Source: Ottowia oryzae
GTDB taxonomy: Bacteria; Pseudomonadota; Gammaproteobacteria; Burkholderiales; Burkholderiaceae_C
Direction: 5' to 3'
NCBI RefSeq assembly: GCF_003008535.1
Contig: NZ_CP027666.1
Location: 2,469,501-2,533,500, forward strand
Length of the DNA stretch: 64,000 bases
Within the stretch, counting starts at the first letter, position 1. Every line of letters begins with the position of its first letter. Positions 58,398 to 64,000 of the stretch are shown here, one piece after another. The position numbers and the translations under genes are program-made. The notes beneath the pieces are model-generated. The model worked only from the letters and a program-made list of their open reading frames with translations, was not told the origin of the DNA and searched no databases.

Positions 58398-60125
58398 ATG
58401 GCCAAGACCACCATCGCCGACCTGATCGCCGGCACGTTGAACGAAGTCGGCGTACAGCGCATCTGGGGGGTGACCGGCGACAGCCTGAATGGCTTTGGCG
58501 ACAGCCTGCGCCGCCTGGGCAGCATTGCCTGGATGCCGGTGCGGCACGAGGAGGTGGCCGCGTTTGCCGCGGGCGCCGAGGCGGCCGCCACGGGGCAGCT
58601 GGCCGTCTGCGCGGGCAGTTGCGGCCCTGGTAATCTGCATCTGATCAACGGGCTTTTTGATTGCCACCGCAACCATGTGCCGGTGCTGGCGATTGCGGCA
58701 CATATTCCATCGTCCGAGATCGGGCTGGGCTACTTCCAAGAGACGCACCCGCAAGAGCTGTTTCGCGAATGCAGCCATTACGTGGAGCTGGTGAGCAACG
58801 CCGAACAGCTGCCGCGCGTGCTGGAAACGGCTATCCGCACCGCCATCGGCAAACGCGGCGTTGCGGTGATCGTGTTGCCCGGCGACGTCGCGCTGCAGCC
58901 AGCGCCCGCCCATGCCGAAATCCGCTGGGCGCCCACATCGCCGCCCAGCGTGGTGCCTGCGGCGGCGGATATCGACCGCGTCGTCGAGCTGCTGGATGCC
59001 TCCAAGGCGGTGACGCTGCTGTGCGGCAGTGGCTGCGCGGGCGCCCATGATGAGGTGGTGGCTTTGGCCGATGCCCTGGGCGCGCCGGTGGTGCATGCGC
59101 TGCGCGGCAAGGAGCATGTCGAGTGGGACAACCCCTATGACGTCGGCATGACGGGGCTGATCGGCTTCTCGTCGGGTTACCACGCAATGCGCAACGCCGA
59201 CGCGCTGGTGATGCTGGGCACCGACTTTCCGTACCGCAATTTCTATCCCACCGAAGCCAAGGTGGTGCAAATCGACATCCGCCCCGAAGCGATAGGCAAG
59301 CGCACGCCGGTCGATGTGGGCCTGGTGGGCGATGTGAAGTCGACCATTGGCGCATTGCTGCCACGGCTTCAGCGGCGCACCGATCGCAGCTTCATCGAGC
59401 GCGCCCAGGCCCATTACGCGAACGCCCGCACCGAACTGGATGAGCTGGCCCACCCCCGCGCGGGCGACCGGCTCATCCATGCGCAGCACCTCACCCGGCT
59501 GGTGAGCGAGCTGGCCGACGCCGATGCCGTCTTCACGGCCGACGTGGGCACGCCCACCGTGTGGGCAGCGCGCTACCTTCGCATGAATGGCAAGCGGCGC
59601 CTGATCGGCTCTTTCAACCACGGCTCGATGGCCAATGCCATGCCGCAGGCCCTTGGCGCGCAGGCGGCTTGCCCAGGGCGCCAGGTCATTTCGCTGTCGG
59701 GCGACGGTGGTTTCACGATGCTGATGGGGGACATCCTGTCGCTCAAGCAGCTGAAACTGCCCGTCAAGATCATCCTGTTCAACAACGGCTCGCTCGGCTT
59801 CGTGGCGATGGAGATGAAGGCGGCCGGCTACCTGGACACCGGCACAGACCTCGACAACCCGAACTTCGCCGCCATGGCCGAGGCGATCGGCATCAAGGGC
59901 GTGCGTGTCGAAGATCCGGCCGATCTGGAAGAGGGCATTCGCGCCGTGCTGACGCATGACGGCCCCGCGCTGCTGGATGTGGTGACGGCCAAGCAAGAGC
60001 TGGTTCTGCCGCCCAAGATTCAGCTGGAGCAGGCCAAGGGCTTCAGCCTTTTCCTGCTGAAGGCCATCATCAGCGGGCGTGGCGACGAAGTGGTCGAGCT
60101 CGCCAAAACTAACCTGCTGCGCTGA
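58398..60125 (+). CDS. poxB: Pyruvate dehydrogenase (ubiquinone / pyruvate oxidase)
   Basis: A 575-residue thiamine-diphosphate enzyme that oxidises pyruvate to acetate and CO2 and reduces ubiquinone at the membrane. The ThDP glutamate is in MPVRHEEVAAFAAGAEAAAT, FAD-domain features are in the middle, and the ThDP-binding GDGGFTMLMGDILSLKQLKL and NNGSLGFVAMEMKAAGY lie near 440-480. The length matches PoxB. The C-terminal tail (LLKAIISGRGDEVVELAKTN) is the membrane-binding helix region. It converges on the antiporter gene. Confidence 0.93.
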   Translation: MAKTTIADLIAGTLNEVGVQRIWGVTGDSLNGFGDSLRRLGSIAWMPVRHEEVAAFAAGAEAAATGQLAVCAGSCGPGNLHLINGLFDCHRNHVPVLAIAAHIPSSEIGLGYFQETHPQELFRECSHYVELVSNAEQLPRVLETAIRTAIGKRGVAVIVLPGDVALQPAPAHAEIRWAPTSPPSVVPAAADIDRVVELLDASKAVTLLCGSGCAGAHDEVVALADALGAPVVHALRGKEHVEWDNPYDVGMTGLIGFSSGYHAMRNADALVMLGTDFPYRNFYPTEAKVVQIDIRPEAIGKRTPVDVGLVGDVKSTIGALLPRLQRRTDRSFIERAQAHYANARTELDELAHPRAGDRLIHAQHLTRLVSELADADAVFTADVGTPTVWAARYLRMNGKRRLIGSFNHGSMANAMPQALGAQAACPGRQVISLSGDGGFTMLMGDILSLKQLKLPVKIILFNNGSLGFVAMEMKAAGYLDTGTDLDNPNFAAMAEAIGIKGVRVEDPADLEEGIRAVLTHDGPALLDVVTAKQELVLPPKIQLEQAKGFSLFLLKAIISGRGDEVVELAKTNLLR

Positions 60126-60192
60126 AAGCCAGCCCCGGCGGCGCAAGGCGCGGCGAGGCGCGGCGCGGTGTGCTGGGCCTCAGCCCCGCAAC

Positions 60193-61941
60193 TCATTCGG
60201 CGTCGTCCGCAGGAGTATTTGCCGCAGCCGCCGGGCGGTCGTGCGCCGCCACCGTCCGCTGCGCCACGGCCAGCCGTTTGCGCAGGGCGATGTCCGCCAG
60301 ATCGAGTTCGGCGACGACATTGCGCAGCGACTCGTCGTTGATCCGGTGAGCGTGACGCTCGGCGTAGAGCGTGTTGCGCTCGATATGCAGCGCCTTGAGC
60401 CGCAACTGCAGCTCCACCACGTAGCGCTGCTGGCGCTGGCGCACGACCTCCGGCGCCTCGGCGTGCGCTTCTGGCGTGGCCGGGGTGCTTGGGTCTTCTA
60501 GCAAATCAATGCGCCGGCGGTATTCCTGCGTCAGCCGGCCAGCCGATTCCTGGTACTGGGCGAGCCATTGCGGATCGGCCGCCGCCGCCTGCTCTTTGTC
60601 CAGCGCCATGCCGGCGATGGCGGCCTGGCAGGCGGCCAGGCGGGCGTGGCGCTCCTCGCGGGCTGAGGCCGGCTCGCCGGGCGGTGGCAGCCGGCGCAAG
60701 ACCAGCGGCAGCCCCACGCTGCCAATGACCAAGGTCAGCAAGATCGTGCCGGTGGCCAGGAAAACCAGCAGGTCGCGGCTGGGGAAGGGGTGGTGGTTGT
60801 TCAGCAGCAGCGGCACCGAAAGCGCTCCCGCCAGCGTGACAGCGCCGCGGATGCCCGCCAGCGTGGTGGCCAGCGTCAACAGGTACGAGGGCTTTTCCGC
60901 CATCTTGCCCTCGCGGTGGGCGCGCCACAGGCTGCCCTGGACACCCAGCGTCAGCCAGATCCAGCGCAACGCCAGCAAGGCCAGCGAAATGGCCAGTGCG
61001 TACCCCGCCAACACCCACCAGTGGCGGCCCGCCTCCTGCAGCGTCTCGCCGATGATGGACGGCAACTGCAGCCCCAGCATCAGGAAAATCGCGCCGTTGA
61101 AGGCCGATTCCACCATGGCCCAGGTGCCTTCGGTCTGCAAGCGCTCAGACACGAAGTCGCTTCGGCTGAGATCGGCAAAGTTGGTGGTGATGCCTGCGGC
61201 GACGGCTGCCAGAATGCCCGACACGCCGATCCGCTCGCCCAGGATGTAGGCGGCAAACGGCAGCAGCACCAGCAGCAGCACCATCTGCGTGGCCGCCACA
61301 TCGCCCAGGCTACGTGTCACCTTGTCACGCGCCACGGCAAAACCCCAGCCGATGAGTGCCCCCGCGCCCAGGCCGCCCAGCGCCATCCACATGAAATCCT
61401 TGGCCACATCGGTCCAGGAGAACACGCCCGTGAGCGTGGCCGCCACGGCGAACTTTAGCGCCACCAGGCCCGATGCGTCGTTGAGCAGCGATTCGCCCTC
61501 CAGCACGTGCATGGTTTGCGCCGGCATGCCCAGGTTGCGCGTGATCGCCGACACGGCCACCGCATCGGTGGGCGACACCACGGCAGCCAGCGCGAAGGCC
61601 ACGGTCAACGGAATCTCGGGAATCATCCAATGGATGAGGTAGCCCAGCCCGATCACCGTGAAAAGCACCAGGCCCAGCGCCAGCTTCAGGATGGGCTTGT
61701 ACAGCGCGAAGAACTCCCGCTTGGGGATGCGCCAGCCGTCGGCAAACAGCAGCGGCGGAATGAAAAGCAGCAGGAAAAGATCCGGGTTGAAGGCGATGTG
61801 CAGGCCCTTTTGCGGCCAGGACAGCAGCGCGCCCATCGCGATCTGGATCAGCGGCAGCGGAATGGCGCGCACGTAGCGGGCGGCGATGCCCGTCAGCGCC
61901 CCCAGCATCAGGACCAAGAGAACAGTTTCAACAGTGTGCAT
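60193..61941 (-). CDS. CPA1-family Na+/H+ antiporter
   Basis: A 582-residue membrane protein with about 12 helices in the first 410 residues. FALAAVVSPTDAVAVSAITR and LEGESLLNDASGLVALKFAV carry the Asp and Asn-Asp ion-binding motifs of NhaP-type exchangers. A 170-residue cytoplasmic helical tail (EERHARLAACQAAIAGMALD and on) follows. It exports Na+ (or K+) in exchange for protons. The ATG at 61941 (MHTVETVLLVLML) is a good start. Confidence 0.92.
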   Translation of the reverse strand: MHTVETVLLVLMLGALTGIAARYVRAIPLPLIQIAMGALLSWPQKGLHIAFNPDLFLLLFIPPLLFADGWRIPKREFFALYKPILKLALGLVLFTVIGLGYLIHWMIPEIPLTVAFALAAVVSPTDAVAVSAITRNLGMPAQTMHVLEGESLLNDASGLVALKFAVAATLTGVFSWTDVAKDFMWMALGGLGAGALIGWGFAVARDKVTRSLGDVAATQMVLLLVLLPFAAYILGERIGVSGILAAVAAGITTNFADLSRSDFVSERLQTEGTWAMVESAFNGAIFLMLGLQLPSIIGETLQEAGRHWWVLAGYALAISLALLALRWIWLTLGVQGSLWRAHREGKMAEKPSYLLTLATTLAGIRGAVTLAGALSVPLLLNNHHPFPSRDLLVFLATGTILLTLVIGSVGLPLVLRRLPPPGEPASAREERHARLAACQAAIAGMALDKEQAAAADPQWLAQYQESAGRLTQEYRRRIDLLEDPSTPATPEAHAEAPEVVRQRQQRYVVELQLRLKALHIERNTLYAERHAHRINDESLRNVVAELDLADIALRKRLAVAQRTVAAHDRPAAAANTPADDAE

Positions 61942-62339
61942 GGGTGTAAATCTGCGGTGGCGCTCTGTGGGCCGGGCTTCAAAACCACAACGTGCGACTG
62001 CGCCGCGAAGTCGGCTGAAGTTTGAAGGTCGCGCTGCTCGCCAGCGCCATCAACGCAAGCTGGTCAGAATGGCCAGTCAACCCCATGGCGCCGCGCTGCG
62101 GCCGTCTCATACCCGTGCCCTCTAAGAGGTCACCAGCGTGGATTTTGCGCTACCTGGGCAAGCCCGTCGTGGCGCGGGCGCTATCGCGCAGATGGGTGGT
62201 CGGGCAATCGGTCTGGCTGGCGCCGTACCGCGTCGAATCTGCCGCTGGCGCGCGCCGCTCTTGCGGCAGGCGCTACAGTATTCGCAACAAACTGTTGGAT
62301 CTGCCTACGGTGCTTGAACGCTTTGCACCCCTGAAACCC
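61942..62339. other. Intergenic, no gene recognised
   Basis: Divergent gap between the antiporter and the acetyltransferase. A long frame from 62022 runs into the acetyltransferase, but its first 106 codons look like noise. Promoters must be here; none can be placed firmly. Confidence 0.5.
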
Positions 62340-62879
62340 ATGAACACCATCGAAACCGAACGCCTTGTGCTCAGGCGCTTTGCGCCGCAAGACGCTGCGG
62401 GTCTTTTCGCCTACCTGCAAGCGCCCATCGCCAGCTGCTTCCTGTCGCTGACGCTGGCCGATCTGAACGATGCGGCCCGTATGGTGGCCGAGCGCGGCGC
62501 GGACGACAAAAGCATCGCCGTGTGCCTGCGCTCGACCGGCCAGCTCATCGGCGACCTGTTTGCCGAGCCCGAGGGTGACACCTTCTCGGTCGGCTGGAAC
62601 TTCAACCCGCAGTTCGCGGGCCGCGGCTACGCGCACGAGGCCGCGTCGGCGCTTTTTGCCGATCTTTTCACCCGCCGCGCGGCACGCCGCCTGTATGCGT
62701 ACGTAGAGGACACGAACACCTCGTCGCAAAAGCTGTGCGAGCGGCTGGGCATGCGCCAGGAAGGCGCCTTCAAGGAATTCGTGTCGTTCAAGAACGACGA
62801 GGCGGGCGCACCCATCTACGAAAACACCTTGCAGTACGCCTTGCTGCACCACGAATGGCAGCGCCAGCAGGCGAGCTGA
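62340..62879 (+). CDS. GNAT-family N-acetyltransferase, RimJ/RimL-like
   Basis: A 179-residue enzyme of the Acetyltransf_3 group: TIETERLVLRRFAPQDAAGL, then VGWNFNPQFAGRGYAHEAAS, which holds the acetyl-CoA loop (Q-F-A-G-R-G-Y-A), and VEDTNTSSQKLCERLGMRQE. The substrate is unknown; these enzymes acetylate amines of proteins, antibiotics or metabolites. The ATG at 62340 is the family start. The SDR gene follows 63 bp later. Confidence 0.88.
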   Translation: MNTIETERLVLRRFAPQDAAGLFAYLQAPIASCFLSLTLADLNDAARMVAERGADDKSIAVCLRSTGQLIGDLFAEPEGDTFSVGWNFNPQFAGRGYAHEAASALFADLFTRRAARRLYAYVEDTNTSSQKLCERLGMRQEGAFKEFVSFKNDEAGAPIYENTLQYALLHHEWQRQQAS

Positions 62880-62942
62880 ATCAGACCGGCCACGTCGCTG
62901 AGGCGCGCCAGCACCCCGCGCGGCTGCGCCACAATGGCTGCC

Positions 62943-63701
62943 ATGACCGATACCCCCTTCACCTCGCCAGTGCCGCCCGCTGCACGCGTTGCCTTGATCA
63001 TCGGCGCGGGCGACGCCACCGGTGGCGCCATTGCCAAACGTTTCGCACGCGAGGGCTACATGGCCTGCGTCACGCGGCGCTCGGCCGACAAGCTGCAGCC
63101 GCTGGTCGACGAAATCACCACCGCCGGCGGGCAAGCGCGCGGCTTTGCCAGCGACGCCCGCAAGGAAGAAGACGTGGTGGCGCTGATCGAGCAGATCGAG
63201 CGCGAAGTGGGCCCCATCGAGGTGCTGGTGTTCAACATCGGCGCCAACGTGCCTTGCAGCATCCTGGAAGAGACGGCGCGCAAGTACTTCAAGATCTGGG
63301 AAATGGCCTGCTTCAGCGGATTCCTGAACGCGCGCGAAGTGGCCAAACGCCAGGTGCAGCGCGGGCGCGGCACGATTTTGTTCACTGGCGCCACGGCCGG
63401 TACGCGCGGGGCGGCGGGGTTTGCCGCCTTCGCCGGGGCCAAGCACGCGCTGCGCGCGCTGGCGCAAAGCATGGCGCGCGAGCTGGGGCCGCGCGGCATC
63501 CATGTGGGCCACGTGGTGGTGGATGGCGCCATCGACACCGAATTCATCCGCACGCAGTTCCCCGAGCGCTATGCGCTCAAGGACCAGGACGGCATCCTCA
63601 ACCCCGATCACATCGCCGAGAACTACTGGTATTTGCACCAGCAGCCGCGCGACGCCTGGACTTTCGAGCTGGACTTGCGCCCCTATATGGAGACTTGGTA
63701 G
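62943..63701 (+). CDS. SDR-family oxidoreductase
   Basis: A 252-residue Rossmann-fold protein: ALIIGAGDATGGAIAKRFAR with a GAGDATG cofactor loop and VLVFNIGANVPCSILEETAR in place of NNAG. The catalytic tetrad is unusual: TGATAGTRGAAGFAAFAGAK has Phe where the catalytic Tyr would be (A-F-A-G-A-K instead of Y-x-x-x-K). So it is probably an SDR variant (atypical or classical-like) with altered chemistry. Its neighbour downstream is a DsbA-like isomerase. Confidence 0.85.
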   Translation: MTDTPFTSPVPPAARVALIIGAGDATGGAIAKRFAREGYMACVTRRSADKLQPLVDEITTAGGQARGFASDARKEEDVVALIEQIEREVGPIEVLVFNIGANVPCSILEETARKYFKIWEMACFSGFLNAREVAKRQVQRGRGTILFTGATAGTRGAAGFAAFAGAKHALRALAQSMARELGPRGIHVGHVVVDGAIDTEFIRTQFPERYALKDQDGILNPDHIAENYWYLHQQPRDAWTFELDLRPYMETW

Positions 63702-63752
63702 GCGCCCCCGGCCCACGCGGTCGCCCCACAACCAACATCCAGCCAGTACCGC

Positions 63753-63812
63753 CTTTTGCTATTTAAGCCATAGCTGCTTGCGCAGGTGGCGCGGGGGCTG
63801 GAACCCCATTTG
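63753..63812. repeat. type-1 dispersed repeat, copy 16
   Basis: GCCTTTTGCTATTTAAGCCA, TAGCTGCTTGCGCAGGTGGC, GCGGGGGCTGGAACCCCATT. A diverged copy between the last two genes. Confidence 0.6.
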
Positions 63813-63876
63813 ATCTGTAACCCGATTCAACCTGAATCGCGCCCAATCCCCACTTCATCAACCAGGAACGCAGACC

Positions 63877-64000
63877 ATGAGCCACATCCCCCCCGTCGAC
63901 AGCGACCGCCAGGTGGAATTCTTCTTTGACGTGGGCAGCCCCGCGTCGTACCTGGCCTGGACGCAGCTGGAATCCATCCAGCGCGACACCGGCGCCAGCG
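63877..64000 (+). CDS. DsbA-family protein, 2-hydroxychromene-2-carboxylate isomerase-like (3' cut by window)
   Basis: 41 codons are seen from the ATG at 63877: VEFFFDVGSPASYLAWTQLE followed by SIQRDTGAS. The FFFDVGSPASYLAW opening, with Ser-Pro where thioredoxins have CxxC, marks the HCCA-isomerase/GST-kappa branch. The rest lies outside the window. AACCAGGAA precedes the start. Confidence 0.8.
   Translation, partial: MSHIPPVDSDRQVEFFFDVGSPASYLAWTQLESIQRDTGAS

Noticed and set aside
58383..60146. 587-codon minus-strand frame over poxB
   Set aside because: Antisense shadow; poxB carries the cofactor motifs.

Overview
The window looks like chromosome from a high-GC betaproteobacterium of the order Burkholderiales, most likely family Comamonadaceae. 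The basis is the GC-rich coding pattern, the protein sequences (MnmC, ArgA, HrpA, GuaA and others of betaproteobacterial type) and a dispersed intergenic repeat built around GCGCTGGCAGCTATCAAA that I associate with that family. I could not run a search, so the genus is open. No rRNA, tRNA or CRISPR array was seen.

Bases 1-40.5 kb are ordinary chromosome. They hold mnmC (cut by the window edge), a ParB-like small protein, an Fe(2+)-trafficking protein, a MAPEG protein, a DUF6817 protein, a large membrane beta-propeller-like protein, metY, the aspartate decarboxylation pair aspD/aspT, a rhomboid protease facing a membrane/TPR protein, and a likely catabolic cluster (DUF2783, FAD monooxygenase, MBL hydrolase, LysR, divergent BASS transporter). 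These are followed by a ZIP transporter, Mn-type sodA with a Fur-like site, IclR, an FMN reductase, dsbB, two small membrane proteins, argA, a nitronate monooxygenase, a small basic protein behind an attenuator-like leader, a cupin lipoprotein, a DadA-like oxidoreductase, hrpA, a succinate-semialdehyde dehydrogenase, a CDGSH protein and guaA. Sixteen copies of the type-1 repeat lie here and in the right flank. Two of them, plus three copies of a second GC-rich palindromic repeat, sit in frame inside hrpA.

Bases 40,556-58,222 are a genomic island of about 17.7 kb integrated at the 3' end of guaA. A 20-bp direct repeat with one mismatch bounds it; the left copy contains the guaA stop codon. A tyrosine integrase follows attL, and GACGGTAAAA-type sites lie inside both ends. 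Cargo: (i) a HicA-like small protein, an HTH protein and a giant STAND NTPase with an N-terminal PD-(D/E)XK-like nuclease, apparently one operon under a promoter overlapped by a perfect palindrome; (ii) an AlpA-type regulator; (iii) an unrecognised 419-residue protein; (iv) a HigBA-type toxin-antitoxin pair; (v) a truncated JetD-like (Wadjet) remnant; (vi) a HipBA pair. Two identical inverted copies of a 1,319-bp IS3-family element have invaded the island. One splits the STAND gene with a 3-bp AAC duplication, and removing it restores a 2,191-codon frame exactly. The other sits between two broken genes without a target duplication.

Bases 58.2-64 kb return to chromosome: poxB, a CPA1 Na+/H+ antiporter, a GNAT acetyltransferase, an SDR oxidoreductase and the start of a DsbA-like isomerase.

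The most interesting content is the STAND-nuclease operon with its TA-like leader genes, now broken by an IS, and the repeat-inflated hrpA.
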